From: Ottelia alismoides
Taxonomy: Eukaryota > Streptophyta > Magnoliopsida > Alismatales > Hydrocharitaceae
Assembly (NCBI GenBank): GCA_037367405.1
Contig: JAZKJV010011400.1
Location: 5,144,501-5,208,500 of the forward strand
DNA: 64,000 bases
Direction of reading: 5' to 3'
Part shown: positions 46,101 to 54,857 of the stretch, in pieces
How the letters are laid out: each line of letters starts with the position of its first letter
Numbering within the stretch: the stretch's first letter is position 1
The notes under the pieces: model-generated
Told to the model about the DNA's origin: nothing
Databases searched by the model: none
The model's input: the letters and a program-made list of their open reading frames with translations, nothing else
Position numbers and translations under genes: made by a program

Positions 46101-46934
46101 AGCAGAAAACTTGGTGTTGCTGGTGTTACTACTGAACAGTGAGTTCATGCCCGCTGTACTGACGCGCGTCCAGGTGGCGCCGGCGTCCGTTGACTTGTAA
46201 ACGCCCTGCGTGCCCGATACCAGCGGAAGGGCTACAGAGGTGTACAGCACATTCGGGTTGCCTTGTTCGGAGGTCAGGTCGTAGGAGACACCTTGAGGTA
46301 AACCAGTTCCACTTGCTCCGCTGACTTGTGAGAACGTAGTACCACCATTTGTGCTGCGAAAAATGCCGATGTTCCCGTAGGTGAAAAGGTTGGCGACGCT
46401 CACACTGACAACGATCGTGTTCCCGTTGGCTACAATGTTCGAGATCCCCTTGTTCAGGAGTGTATCGCCTGCACCATTGACGCGTGTCCAAGTGGCTGCG
46501 CCATCGGTAGACCTCAGCAGACCATCGCGATTGGTGCCGACTTGTCCGTAACTACTGCGTCGGTTGTTGCCTGCATAAATCGTTTGAAAAGTCGGATCCG
46601 CTTGATCAAAGGCCAGCGAGCTCATCGACTGCGACGATTGACTATCGGTGGTAGGGGTCCAATTGGGCGATGCCGAAGTTGCGTTGGTCGTCTTCCATAC
46701 ACCGCCATTGACGGCAGCTGCATATAGAATGTCGGCGTTGGTAGGGTGCGGTAGCACCGCCTGCACGGCGCCGCTGACCGGCCGATTGACAATGCCTTCC
46801 ACTTGGCCTTGGGTTGCGCCAAAGGGACCTATGGCCGACCAGGCCATCACGCGACGATTCTCAAGGGCCTCGACGACTAAGCGGCGAAAACGGCTGGTGG
46901 TTCTGCTCTTGAGTTTGGTTCGAGCGGTGCGCAT
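43134..46934 (-). CDS. large secreted BNR/sortilin-like, GEVED and dockerin-like protein
   Basis: 1266 residues. ATG 46934 is chosen because AGGAG (46942-46946) stands just upstream and the N-terminus then reads as a basic leader ending in the planctomycete export motif VVEALENRRVMA. Residues about 40-830 hold many BNR/sialidase-type propeller repeats (GVWKTTNA, GLLRSTDGAATWTRV, GVYKSTDAGATWTRV, GVFRSGDGGATWTQM). A GEVED domain follows (WIDFNRNGTFESGERI, then SGEVEDYAI). Near the C-terminus lies a dockerin-like calcium segment (RDVDRNGFILNNDFVIIRNG), then a low-complexity tail. Likely surface-exposed; the number of propeller motifs suggests binding or glycan hydrolysis, but no catalytic residues were identified. 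Confidence 0.87.
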   Translation of the reverse strand: MRTARTKLKSRTTSRFRRLVVEALENRRVMAWSAIGPFGATQGQVEGIVNRPVSGAVQAVLPHPTNADILYAAAVNGGVWKTTNATSASPNWTPTTDSQSSQSMSSLAFDQADPTFQTIYAGNNRRSSYGQVGTNRDGLLRSTDGAATWTRVNGAGDTLLNKGISNIVANGNTIVVSVSVANLFTYGNIGIFRSTNGGTTFSQVSGASGTGLPQGVSYDLTSEQGNPNVLYTSVALPLVSGTQGVYKSTDAGATWTRVSTAGMNSLFSSNTSNTKFSAGVGSVIYFAINNSGVNTGVFRSGDGGATWTQMDTPSTFENNGDVGLNPGGPKGPIDGTPEQVAGGQGSLHFSIVADATDPNIVYVGGDRQPRAFSDTGGFPNSIGANDFSGRLFRGDASKPAGLQWVHLTHRNNLGAAGGGTASNSSPHADSRDMAIDANGNIIEGDDGGIYRRVNPKSNLGDWVSVIGTMQNTEAHDVAWDSVSNVGMVGNQDTGTMIQATSGAATWTSISTADGGDVAIDEIALAGSNQSIRYSSFQNLGAFARRVYNADGTLASTAFPSRTVTSGSLFSPAFRTPIATNRVAGGRLLIQGSNSLYESLNQGNSMVEIGAGRGNGNSIQQDALVYGGRLGGVDNPDVIWAGSGASVVFRSAPGAVSVVTSPTGGNEVRDIIADSETYTSATLISPNAVYRTTNSGSSWTNITGNLLSLTTDLRSITFIPATIGSIVVGTARGVFATSLAELGVWAKVATNLPNVLVMELEYDAADNILVAGTFGRGAWTLTNATSEIDTALPPFDYGDAPSSYLVSLAQNGPRHLRLGPTLGALRDAEIDGSASSNALGDNSVGSADEDGVTFLTAATLGENLSIQINAPLGGFLSGWIDFNRNGTFESGERILNDQSLASGTQTLSVPVPLSASAGGSFARFRLSAAAGQSNTATGAATSGEVEDYAIQLFTNALGQRAFYRGSFYQNTGGVAGATDTVKSAAKAGPAPQTLTAANVTNNSQGINGILLQVAGLTASSLSASDFAFRMSPQGAFNEAANPPSGWAAAPAPSAIVVTPAVGATPATIRIEWPNNVIENRWLQVIVKANANTGLASQQAFYQGHLRGDIDGLIVGGAYLVQNADLIAALPVGGVGSVTSPRDVDRNGFILNNDFVIIRNGINALLALRNITIPATGSGGEGGAQPASISTPLIGGKQPDGLSASGSQSPLGDVVQLAPRLNDQPTGNAAPAIERRPGNKLPARDATSSSTSTTLETDVLDEVFGNYF

Positions 46935-47189
46935 GCACGGTCTCCTGGCAAATCGGCCTGAGGGGGTAAGATGGGCGCGAGCGTGCAGGGTAGACTGCCG
47001 CAATTCATTCGTCAAATATTTTCAAGTGTTTGACTGGAATAAACTAAACGATGCAGGTGATTTTCCCCAACTGCCGGTGCGTTTACTTGGGAGAGTTGCT
47101 CAAGGCGCTGACGAGTTGGACGCACGGAGAGCCATAGGCTAAACTCACGCTGGAAGTTATCAGACAGACTGAAAAGGAGTGCTTGTGTC

Positions 47190-48251
47190 ATGGAGCCATT
47201 GCCGCCGATTGATCCCAAGGAAGTTACGCCGCCTGGCGTCTACTTCAATCGACGCCGCTTCATGCGAACAGGCGCCGCGGTGGGTAGCGTCGCGGCCACC
47301 GCGGCTTTATATCGTGCACTCAACCCGGTCACGCTGAGCATAACGAAGACCGAGCCGATCGAGCCGGCCAACAGCTCGGGTTCTCCTCCCGCACGTTCAG
47401 CCGCAGCAGATGCTGAACCAGCCAGCGATCAGGTGGCCGCATCGAATACGCCAGAGTTGACCGATGAGGAACGTCTGGAAAAAGGTTTCCTGGTCCGCGA
47501 CCCGCAAACCCCAGAACTCTACGTGACCAACTACAACAACTTCTATGAATTCACGACTAGCAAGGAAGGCGTGGCTGCGGCAGCCGCGGGCTTTAAGACG
47601 GATGGTTGGAACATCCAGGTCGATGGTCTGGTCGACAAGCCTGGCACATTTACGATCGACCAGTTGCACGCTCTCTCTGCCCCACAAGAACGCATCTACC
47701 GCATGCGCTGCGTGGAAGGTTGGTCGATGGTGATTCCCTGGCTGGGCGTGCCCTTGGCTCATGTGCTGGAAGCGGTTGGTCCCCAGTCGACTGCGCGATA
47801 CGTAGCGTTCGAAACTTTGCTTGATCCGCAACGCATGCCAGGTCAGAACAATCCCATCCTCGATTGGCCTTATGTCGAAGGGCTGCGCTTGGACGAGGCC
47901 ATGCATCCGCTGACCATTCTGGCCACGGGCCTGTATCGTCAAGCCCTGCCTCCGCAAGACGGCGCGCCGGTGCGCCTGGTTGTGCCATGGAAGTATGGAT
48001 TCAAGGGCATTAAATCGATCGTCAGAATCTCGCTGGTCGATAAAGAGCCGCCGACGAGCTGGAACATTTTTGCGCCCAACGAGTATGGCTTTTATGCCAA
48101 CGTCAACCCCAGTGTCGATCATCCTCGCTGGAGCCAGGCCACCGAACTGCGCATCGGCGAGAACCGTCGCATCAAGACGTTGATGTTCAACGGATACGAA
48201 CCACAAGTTGCTCCCCTGTACGCCGGCATGGATCTGCGACGTTACTTTTAA
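47190..48251 (+). CDS. msrP: protein-methionine-sulfoxide reductase, molybdenum catalytic subunit
   Basis: 353 residues from ATG 47190; AAGGAG lies upstream. A twin-arginine signal ([13 protein letters not shown], residues 20-32) shows Tat export. The sulfite-oxidase-fold core has the molybdenum-ligand Cys in [11 protein letters not shown] near residue 173, with the expected [36 protein letters not shown] and C-terminal [13 protein letters not shown]. MsrP repairs oxidised methionines in envelope proteins. The partner membrane subunit gene follows 66 bases downstream. Confidence 0.95.
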   Translation: MEPLPPIDPKEVTPPGVYFNRRRFMRTGAAVGSVAATAALYRALNPVTLSITKTEPIEPANSSGSPPARSAAADAEPASDQVAASNTPELTDEERLEKGFLVRDPQTPELYVTNYNNFYEFTTSKEGVAAAAAGFKTDGWNIQVDGLVDKPGTFTIDQLHALSAPQERIYRMRCVEGWSMVIPWLGVPLAHVLEAVGPQSTARYVAFETLLDPQRMPGQNNPILDWPYVEGLRLDEAMHPLTILATGLYRQALPPQDGAPVRLVVPWKYGFKGIKSIVRISLVDKEPPTSWNIFAPNEYGFYANVNPSVDHPRWSQATELRIGENRRIKTLMFNGYEPQVAPLYAGMDLRRYF

Positions 48252-48317
48252 TCACAGAGGAAATGTGTCCTTCTGCGAAAGAGCCATTCGTTCTGCTTGA
48301 GGCTACAGGAAACCAGC

Positions 48318-48938
48318 GTGAATCAAGTTCAATTCTATCGGTGGCTCGTGATCATCAACGGTGGAGTGCCATTGTTGATGCTGGCTTGGGATACTTACCG
48401 CGGTAACCTGGGGGCCAATCCAACCTCCAGCGCTCTGCATGTGACGGGCATGCTGTCCCTGATCTTCTTGTTGTTATCGCTGCTTATCACGCCTCTGAAG
48501 ACCTGGACTGGCTGGGGAGGCTGGATCGCGTTCAGGCGTTCGCTTGGACTGTATGGTTTCTTCTATGCACTCCTGCATGCGGCTATCTATGTTGTGTTTG
48601 ATCGCGCGCTGGATCTTTCCAGCACACTGTCTGAGTTCGCAACTCGCCGTTATCTGCAGGTTGGTGGAACGGCGGTGCTGATGATGGTGCCACTGGCCGT
48701 TACATCCACCAACAACATGCTCAAGCGTATGGGCGCTAAGAATTGGAAGAAGTTGCACCGACTGGCTTACGTGGTTGCCATTTTAGGCGTGGTGCACTTT
48801 TATATGCTGGTCAAGTCCGACGTGCGCGAGCCTCTGATGTATGGCGCCTGCCTGGCTGGCTTGTTAGGTGTGCGGCTGATCAAGACGAAACCAGCGCGTC
48901 GTGGGGCCAAGAGCTTGCCCGCCGATCAGGCGAATTGA
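48318..48938 (+). CDS. msrQ: haem b membrane subunit of the methionine sulfoxide reductase
   Basis: 206 residues from GTG 48318, with AGGA nine bases before; the frame reaches back to a TTG at 48297. Six membrane helices of the ferric-reductase-like fold are visible (LVIINGGVPLLMLAW, LSLIFLLLSLLITPL, SLGLYGFFYALLHAAIYVVF, TAVLMMVPLAVTS, LHRLAYVVAILGVVHFYML, YGACLAGLLGV). Haem-ligand His residues are seen in ALLHAAIY, KKLHRLAY and GVVHFYM. It passes electrons to MsrP. The two genes form an msrPQ operon. Confidence 0.92.
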   Translation: MNQVQFYRWLVIINGGVPLLMLAWDTYRGNLGANPTSSALHVTGMLSLIFLLLSLLITPLKTWTGWGGWIAFRRSLGLYGFFYALLHAAIYVVFDRALDLSSTLSEFATRRYLQVGGTAVLMMVPLAVTSTNNMLKRMGAKNWKKLHRLAYVVAILGVVHFYMLVKSDVREPLMYGACLAGLLGVRLIKTKPARRGAKSLPADQAN

Positions 48939-48977
48939 CGCAAGTGAACGTGGCCGCGAATTGTCAGCCTTAAATGT

Positions 48978-50381
48978 TCAGTAGGCTACCGGTTGCAAGC
49001 GAATCGCAGCGACCGGCCCCGGTTTGTCGGGTTGAACGACGACAATGATGTCGGCGGGGTCTCCTGATACAGGCCGCAAGACTTGATCCTGCGGTCCCGA
49101 AAGACTCACAATGCGGAAATGATATTCACCCGCGTGTTCCACTTCGACGCGACAAGGACTTTGACAGTCCTGATCATTGCCCCAATAGGACCAGGTCCTG
49201 CCTTGATCAAGACTGCACCACAGCTCGACCCCCAAGGCCGGACCGGGCCGATCGAACTGGTAACCGAGCGTCAAACGGCGCGACGTACTTTCGACTCGCG
49301 GAACTTGAGCAACGGACGCCGCATAAACAGGGGCAATCGCGCTGGGCTGGCTGAACAACTCTGGCTGGCTGAAAACCTCTGGTTGATTGTTAGCCACGGG
49401 GGCATTCAGCTCTAGCGATGCTGTAGAGGGCGTCTCCGCTGCTAACGATACATTGGATGTGGCAGGGGGCGTTAAATCCAGCGGCTGGCCAGTTGATGGC
49501 GGGTCTGACTGAGCGGCAGATGGAACTGCATAACCGGTCAAGTGCATCGTGGTTTTGGCAGCCGGCGAGTTGGCAGCGACCGGGGCTTCGAGCGTTACTG
49601 GCGACCAATCACCAGGTTCGATCTGCAGACCTTGGCTCGTAGCTCTCGGCTCGCTTTCGGGCCGCGCATCTTCCCAGGCTGGCAACAGCTCTGACCCAGG
49701 CGCAGCGGCTGGATGATGGAAGCGTTGTGACAGCACTTTGCGATTCCCGGCCAGATCCATCGCGATCAGGCGAATCTCAAAACTCTCGCAGACAGCCACC
49801 GGTACCACCGCTTGTTGACTGAGCGAGTCCGAGGCCTGACCGATGGGCGACTGCTGAAGTGGTACGGGTTGCGGTTGCCGATTGGTGCGCCACTCCAATC
49901 GAATGGAGCTTGTATCGAGATTGCGATCTTGAGCCTGAGACTGAATCAGCAAGCCCATCTCGGGTTGCCAGTCGCAAGTCAAATAAAGCTGTGGCTCGGT
50001 GCGATCGACGACCACCTTCATCATCGACCGACTAACCGCCGCGGCTCGCTGATCCCTGGCTTGAACTTTGACCAGAAACTCTCCCTCATCAGCTTGAGCT
50101 ACCTGGAAAGCGCTTTCGGCTGGCGCGGCTGATTGATGAACTTGCCACGAACGGCCTGCATCTCGCGAGACCAGCAGATCCAAACTCTGAGGGCAACGAC
50201 CGCCTGGACTAACGCGAAATGGAATGCGAAATGTCCCTTGGGTGTAATGGGTGGTAATGGCAGGCTGGGGCTGGGCGGCCGGCAGGCTCGAGCAGCATTG
50301 GCACAATAGGCTAGTCGCGAATAAGCCAGCCAAGAGACTGCGCACTCGGGCCCGCTTGCTTGCGTATCTGCTTGCATCCAT
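48978..50381 (-). CDS. secreted protein of unknown function with beta-sandwich-like segments
   Basis: 467 residues from ATG 50381. A signal peptide opens it (SLLAGLFATSLLCQCCSSLP, cleavage near AAQPQ). Two similar segments, near residues 50-105 and 370-440, repeat the pattern (L/V)SRDAGRSWQVH / CSLDQGRTWSYWG and EGEFLVKVQARD / AGEYHFRIVSLS, suggesting duplicated immunoglobulin-like or BNR-like domains. The middle (about 235-350) is Pro/Ala/Ser rich and probably unstructured. I do not recognise a named family. Confidence 0.8.
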   Translation of the reverse strand: MDASRYASKRARVRSLLAGLFATSLLCQCCSSLPAAQPQPAITTHYTQGTFRIPFRVSPGGRCPQSLDLLVSRDAGRSWQVHQSAAPAESAFQVAQADEGEFLVKVQARDQRAAAVSRSMMKVVVDRTEPQLYLTCDWQPEMGLLIQSQAQDRNLDTSSIRLEWRTNRQPQPVPLQQSPIGQASDSLSQQAVVPVAVCESFEIRLIAMDLAGNRKVLSQRFHHPAAAPGSELLPAWEDARPESEPRATSQGLQIEPGDWSPVTLEAPVAANSPAAKTTMHLTGYAVPSAAQSDPPSTGQPLDLTPPATSNVSLAAETPSTASLELNAPVANNQPEVFSQPELFSQPSAIAPVYAASVAQVPRVESTSRRLTLGYQFDRPGPALGVELWCSLDQGRTWSYWGNDQDCQSPCRVEVEHAGEYHFRIVSLSGPQDQVLRPVSGDPADIIVVVQPDKPGPVAAIRLQPVAY

Positions 50382-50560
50382 GCTTCACCAGAGACTTAAT
50401 GCTTGCAATCGTTACCTGTTGGCCAGATAACACCAACGTGTTTTTCGGCATAGAAGGGCCAGCAGGCAAAGCCAATTGGTGCTTGAGACGTCAGTCGCAG
50501 GCGTTAGGCAGCGAGTAACAGTAACAACCGTCAAGGTTTAACAGACAACAGACGTATCGC

Positions 50561-50686
50561 AACCCGAAGCGTAAGCGAGGGATAAGCCGCACGGTGCGGT
50601 AAAGCGATTGTGAGAATACCCTTGCCAGAGCTGGAAGGTCCCTCGCTTACGCTTCGGGTTGCGGTTCCTCGTTTACGCTTCGGGTT
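50561..50686. repeat. family F inverted repeat, overlapping a gene end
   Basis: The left arm at 50561-50582 (AACCCGAAGCGTAAGCGAGG and two more bases) is a perfect 22-base inverted match to 50639-50660. A second right-arm copy with two changes follows at 50665-50686. The 56-base middle contains a small GC-rich hairpin. The right arms encode the last residues and stop of the minus-strand TrhO-RluA gene. Confidence 0.9.
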
Positions 50687-52500
50687 ACAAATTCAGGGAG
50701 CACGGTCTCCAGTCGCAGGCGTTGGCCAGTGATCGGGTGATCCAGTTCCAACTTCCAGGCATGCAAGCAAAGTCTGCTAGCATTATCGTCGCCATACAGT
50801 TCGTCGCCAACGATTGGACAACCCAAGTGAGCCGCATGCAGACGTATTTGATGCGTGCGACCGGTGATTGGCCGAGCTAACAGCAGTGTTGCGTGCTGCG
50901 TTTGGTCGAGGTCGTTAGTGGGTATTAGAGTTTCATTGGTCGGCTGGAATACCTCAAAGTGCGTCACGGCAGGTGAGCCTGCGGGATCCAGCCGCCGCTT
51001 GCCTTGGGCTTGCACGTCATCCAGAATCGCCGCTTCGCAGGTCACCGGGCTAGTCGGCAGTACGCCGCGAACCATGAGCAGATAAGTCTTGTGGACCGAG
51101 CCTGCGGTGAATTGAGGCTGGAGCTGGCGAGCATAGGCGTATTTTCTCGTCAAGACGATCAGTCCACTGGTGGCGGCATCCAAGCGATGAGCCATCCGCA
51201 ATTTTTCCGGGCGATAGACTTGGGCCAACAAGTGCTCCAGCGTATTGCGATGAAACCGGCCACACGGATGCACTGGCAGCCCAGCGGGTTTATTGACCAC
51301 GACCAGGGCTTCGTCCTCATACACGATGTCGATGTCAGTCGGAATCGGTGGCTCAGTGGTATTCTCTTCGATCTGATCAAAGCATTGTCCTTCGCGGACG
51401 ACTTGATCGGCAGATACAGACTGGCCCGAGGTGGTGATTGTGCCTTGCTCGATCCAACTGAGCCACTGAGCGCGAGGCGTTGGTGGATGATAGGCGCACA
51501 GAAAATCGATCAACGAATAACCAGCCCAGCGCGCGGCCACATGCATGCGGCGATGATTGCGATAAGGTTGGCAGCCGGGTTGACTGGCCGCCAATTCACG
51601 CAATTGCTGCTGATGAGCCTGGCGGCGAACTTCGTGTTGTTGGCTGTCGGTCAGGTAGCAGTGCGGGCAGGACTGGCCGAAGACAAACTTCGGCGATTGA
51701 ATGTCTTCGTGATTGAGCACGGCCTGGCAATGGAAACATTGCACGGCGCCAGTAGGTTTGAGGTCGGGCCCCAATACGACGCGACCATCAAACACAAAGC
51801 AGCCACCTTCGTAGTGCGCTCCGCCGCACTCTTCAAAGTACTTCAAGATTCCGCCATCGAGTTGGTACACCTGCTGAAAGCCCAGCTTTTCCATCATCGG
51901 TCCGGCTTTCTCGCAACGAATACCACCGGTACAGAACATTACCAGCGGTTCGTGCCTGGCCTCTTCCGGCAAGGTAGCGCAGGCGGCAGGGAACTCGCGG
52001 AAGTGTTGAATGTTCAGTCGCTCCGCGCCGCGAAAAGTGCCCAGATCAACTTCATAATCGTTGCGTGTATCGAGCAATCGAACGGGGCGGCCTTCATCCA
52101 GCCACTGCTTCAATTGCCTGGCTGGTAGTTTGGGACTGGTCTGCCTGGCCGGCTCGATGCCCTCGATACCAAAGGCGATGATCTCGCGTTTCAACTTGAC
52201 GAGCATACGATTGAAGGGCTGCTCGTGTGAGAGACTCTCCTTGACCGCCAGGTCACTGAACTCGGGGCGCGAGCGCAAGTGAGCCAGCAACCCATCGATC
52301 GCTGACCGCGTGCCAGCCAGAAACAGATTGATCCCTTCCGGGCTCAGTAGAATCGTACCGCGCAGCCCCACACGTTTGCAGAGTTGTTTCAACTGATCGC
52401 GCATCGGTTGCAGCCCGCTCAACTCGACGAACTTGTAAGCTGCAATATTGACGATCTGGGGAGTGTCGGTGGTGGAAGGTGTAGCGGTCGAGCTTGACAT
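50647..52500 (-). CDS. fusion of TrhO (tRNA uridine 5-hydroxylase, rhodanese) and RluA-type pseudouridine synthase
   Basis: 617 residues from ATG 52500. Residues 1 to about 300 form TrhO (YceA): acylphosphatase-like N-domain (LRGTILLSPEGINLFLAG), rhodanese domain with the active-site loop MFCTGGIRCEKA (Cys near 192), then a C-terminal zinc-like CFHC...CPHC pair. TrhO hydroxylates U34 of certain tRNAs. From about 320 a linker leads into an RluA-family domain with the catalytic Asp in AHRLDAATSGLIVLTR (near 441), ARPITGRTHQIRLH and HAWKLELDHP. An S4-like part is visible before it (WIEQGTITTSGQSV). Two RNA-modifying activities in one chain is unusual. The last dozen residues are translated from the family F repeat. 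Tightly linked to the aldo/keto reductase gene (five bases). Confidence 0.92.
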   Translation of the reverse strand: MSSSTATPSTTDTPQIVNIAAYKFVELSGLQPMRDQLKQLCKRVGLRGTILLSPEGINLFLAGTRSAIDGLLAHLRSRPEFSDLAVKESLSHEQPFNRMLVKLKREIIAFGIEGIEPARQTSPKLPARQLKQWLDEGRPVRLLDTRNDYEVDLGTFRGAERLNIQHFREFPAACATLPEEARHEPLVMFCTGGIRCEKAGPMMEKLGFQQVYQLDGGILKYFEECGGAHYEGGCFVFDGRVVLGPDLKPTGAVQCFHCQAVLNHEDIQSPKFVFGQSCPHCYLTDSQQHEVRRQAHQQQLRELAASQPGCQPYRNHRRMHVAARWAGYSLIDFLCAYHPPTPRAQWLSWIEQGTITTSGQSVSADQVVREGQCFDQIEENTTEPPIPTDIDIVYEDEALVVVNKPAGLPVHPCGRFHRNTLEHLLAQVYRPEKLRMAHRLDAATSGLIVLTRKYAYARQLQPQFTAGSVHKTYLLMVRGVLPTSPVTCEAAILDDVQAQGKRRLDPAGSPAVTHFEVFQPTNETLIPTNDLDQTQHATLLLARPITGRTHQIRLHAAHLGCPIVGDELYGDDNASRLCLHAWKLELDHPITGQRLRLETVLPEFVTRSVNEEPQPEA

Positions 52501-52505
52501 GATCC

Positions 52506-53489
52506 CTATTCGTAAATCGGAAAGAACGTATGGAAGGCTTGTTGGCAGAACACGCCAGGATCATTGAACCTTTGGTGGCGATCGAGACTGGCAACCTGCT
52601 TCATCTCCTCGGCTGTTAACTCGAAATCGAACAGGTCGATGTTCTCGCGCAGACGTTGCGGCTGGGTCGATTTGGGAACGATCGAGGTACCGCGCTCGAC
52701 AGCCCAACGCAGGACAACCTGAGCCGCAGTCTTGCTGTATTTGCGAGCGATCGCCAGAATGCGAGGTTCGTTCAAGACCGATTGTTCCTGCGTGGCCATC
52801 CCGAGCGATACATACGAACCGGCTCCCAGCGGCGAGAAAGCGGTGACACCGATCGACTCCTGCTGGCAGTATTGCAGCAGTTTCTCTTGCACCAGGTAAG
52901 GATGTGATTCGATCTGCAAGACCGAGGGACGAATCTTGGCCTGGGTGAGCAAGTCACGGATCAGTGAGACACCAAAGTTACTGATGCCAATGTGCCGGAC
53001 CAGCCCCTTTGTAACCAACTCTTCCATCGCGCGCCAGGTATCGATGATCGGAACCGAGTCGGCGACCATGTGTGGCTGGCTGGCCTGGGGATCAAATGTC
53101 CAGCCCGGCGGATAACGCACATCAAAGGGCACATACTGGAGCGCGATAGGAAAGTGAATCAGGTACAGGTCAAAGTAGTCCAAGCCCCAATCGGTCAGCG
53201 AGCGTTTGCAAGCCGCTTCGACATGTTCGGGCCGATGGTATGTGTTCCAAAGTTTGCTGGTGATCCATAACTGGTCGCGCTGGCACAGCCCAGCCGATAG
53301 GGCTTCGCGCACACCTTGGCCACAGGCCGCTTCATTGCCATAGTCGCAGGCGCCATCCAGATGTCGATAGCCGGCTTGCACCGCGGTTCGAATGATTTCG
53401 GGGGCTTGAGTCGGTGAGATCTTCCAGAGGCCGAGTCCTACGGCTGGAATGGAGTGCCCGCCTGCGAGTGAAAGGTGTGTGTTCGGCAT
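52506..53489 (-). CDS. aldo/keto reductase
   Basis: 327 residues; ATG 53489 (MPNTHLSLAGGHSIPAVGLG) is preferred over the upstream ATG 53552, which adds an unconserved Ser/Pro/Thr-rich stretch. The AKR catalytic tetrad is visible: Asp and Tyr in GACDYGNE (near 47-52), Lys in ITSKLWNT (near 78), His in LIHFPIAL (near 111). The cofactor loop VPKSTQPQRLRENIDLF binds NADPH in relatives. Substrate specificity is unknown; the group includes aldose/xylose reductases. It is probably co-transcribed with the TrhO-RluA gene. Confidence 0.93.
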   Translation of the reverse strand: MPNTHLSLAGGHSIPAVGLGLWKISPTQAPEIIRTAVQAGYRHLDGACDYGNEAACGQGVREALSAGLCQRDQLWITSKLWNTYHRPEHVEAACKRSLTDWGLDYFDLYLIHFPIALQYVPFDVRYPPGWTFDPQASQPHMVADSVPIIDTWRAMEELVTKGLVRHIGISNFGVSLIRDLLTQAKIRPSVLQIESHPYLVQEKLLQYCQQESIGVTAFSPLGAGSYVSLGMATQEQSVLNEPRILAIARKYSKTAAQVVLRWAVERGTSIVPKSTQPQRLRENIDLFDFELTAEEMKQVASLDRHQRFNDPGVFCQQAFHTFFPIYE

Positions 53490-53876
53490 GTCGCTGCTTG
53501 GATGGGAAGGTGAAGAAGTGGCTGGGGTTGTCCGGTCATTATTGGAACGCACCGGCTGGGAATCGGAAAGCTCTAAGCAGCCCTAAGTGCCATGGTTCTT
53601 GAAGGCTGAGCCACCCGGGAGAGGAGATCTTAAGAAAAAACCCCCAAACTTGAATCGATCGTTACGCAAGCCGCCGGCGGAAAATCTTGTTGCATAGCGT
53701 TTTTGCTGGAGATTTGTTTGGTCCAAGGACTCCCAATCGGCCCAGCGAGGTTCTAAGATGGTGTCTGTTTTCGCTCTGGGCCTTCGCTCAACTGCGGATA
53801 ACAGCGACCGAATGATATCGCAGCTTGGGTGCTCATCTTGTCTTCTTCGCCCAAAGAGAGATGAAGGGAATCGTGA
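53490..53876. other. 387-base gap upstream of a prepilin-like gene
   Basis: I see no gene here. It lies between divergent transcription units and should hold both promoters. An A-rich tract (AAGAAAAAACCCCC) lies near 53630. Confidence 0.45.
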
Positions 53877-54857
53877 ATGGCTATGGTGCTTGGAAATTCG
53901 AGACGCTCGGCGATTACGCTGATTGAGATGCTGGTCGTCATCGCGATCATCGGACTGCTGATGGCCTTGTTGCTGCCAGCCGTTCAATCTGCACGTGAAG
54001 CCGCGCGACGCCTGACCTGCTCCAACCAGATTCGCCAACTAGGTTTAGCTGCCCACAATTTTGAATCGGCCCACGCCAATTATCCACCTGGCTACATGGG
54101 CGAAAGACCGGTCCGAGCGACGATGGATCCTACGTTGAACTCCTATGTAGGACATCTGGTATTCTTGATGCCGTTCATGGAATTGCAGGATATCTACGAC
54201 GTCTGGGCGCAGAAACGGGATTTGAATGTCGCTACCGTTGCTCCAATGCCCAACCACCCACGTTATGTTCGCTGGGTCAACGATCCAGAGAGCCTGTGGG
54301 GTGAACTGCAGTACAAGATCAATGCATTCCTCTGTCCATCGGATGATGCGTACAGCAATACAGGTTCGACGGTTACCGAACTGCGCACCAATACCTCGAC
54401 CGGTGTAGTCCATTTTTTTGCTGAACCGACCAAGTTGGGCCGTACCAATTACCTGGGCTGTGCAGGACGGCTGGGGCGAGGCATCGGTAGTCGTGATCCG
54501 TTTGCAGGTATCTTCACCAATCGCAGTGAGACCAAGCCGAAGGATATCACTGATGGCCTTTCCAATACGATCATGTTTGGTGAAGTGACCGGCCAGTTTA
54601 CTGATCCGCGCCTGGCTCGCGGCCGACTTCGGTCCATCTCGTGGAATGCGGGTGGACAATGGACCGAGTGGCATCGAACGGTCTACAACTACGGCAATCA
54701 AAAACGGATCGAGAAATTCTCGAGCATGCATCCCGGTGGTATCTATTTCTGTATGGCAGACGGTTCGGTTCGATTTGTTGCCGATACTATCCCAGGCGAA
54801 TTGGTGGTCGCCATGTCTTCCATGTCTGCTGGAGAGATTCAGGAGCAGGTAGATTGA
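53877..54857 (+). CDS. DUF1559-type prepilin-like protein (type IV pilin N-terminal methylation motif)
   Basis: 326 residues from ATG 53877 (GAAGGGAA upstream). The N-terminus is a prepilin cleavage/methylation motif with hydrophobic helix, AITLIEMLVVIAIIGLLMAL, in which the usual F is Ile. The DUF1559 body follows: LPAVQSAREAARRLTCSNQ, LGLAAHNFESAHANYPPG, ITDGLSNTIMFGE, and the C-terminal H-x9-DG motif (HPGGIYFCMADGSVRF). Planctomycetes encode dozens of these and they are thought to be exported by pseudopilin-type machinery. A tiny lipoprotein gene overlaps its end. Confidence 0.93.
   Translation: MAMVLGNSRRSAITLIEMLVVIAIIGLLMALLLPAVQSAREAARRLTCSNQIRQLGLAAHNFESAHANYPPGYMGERPVRATMDPTLNSYVGHLVFLMPFMELQDIYDVWAQKRDLNVATVAPMPNHPRYVRWVNDPESLWGELQYKINAFLCPSDDAYSNTGSTVTELRTNTSTGVVHFFAEPTKLGRTNYLGCAGRLGRGIGSRDPFAGIFTNRSETKPKDITDGLSNTIMFGEVTGQFTDPRLARGRLRSISWNAGGQWTEWHRTVYNYGNQKRIEKFSSMHPGGIYFCMADGSVRFVADTIPGELVVAMSSMSAGEIQEQVD

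Noticed and set aside
51004..52128. 374-codon plus-strand open frame
   Set aside because: Antisense shadow of the TrhO-RluA gene; no motifs.
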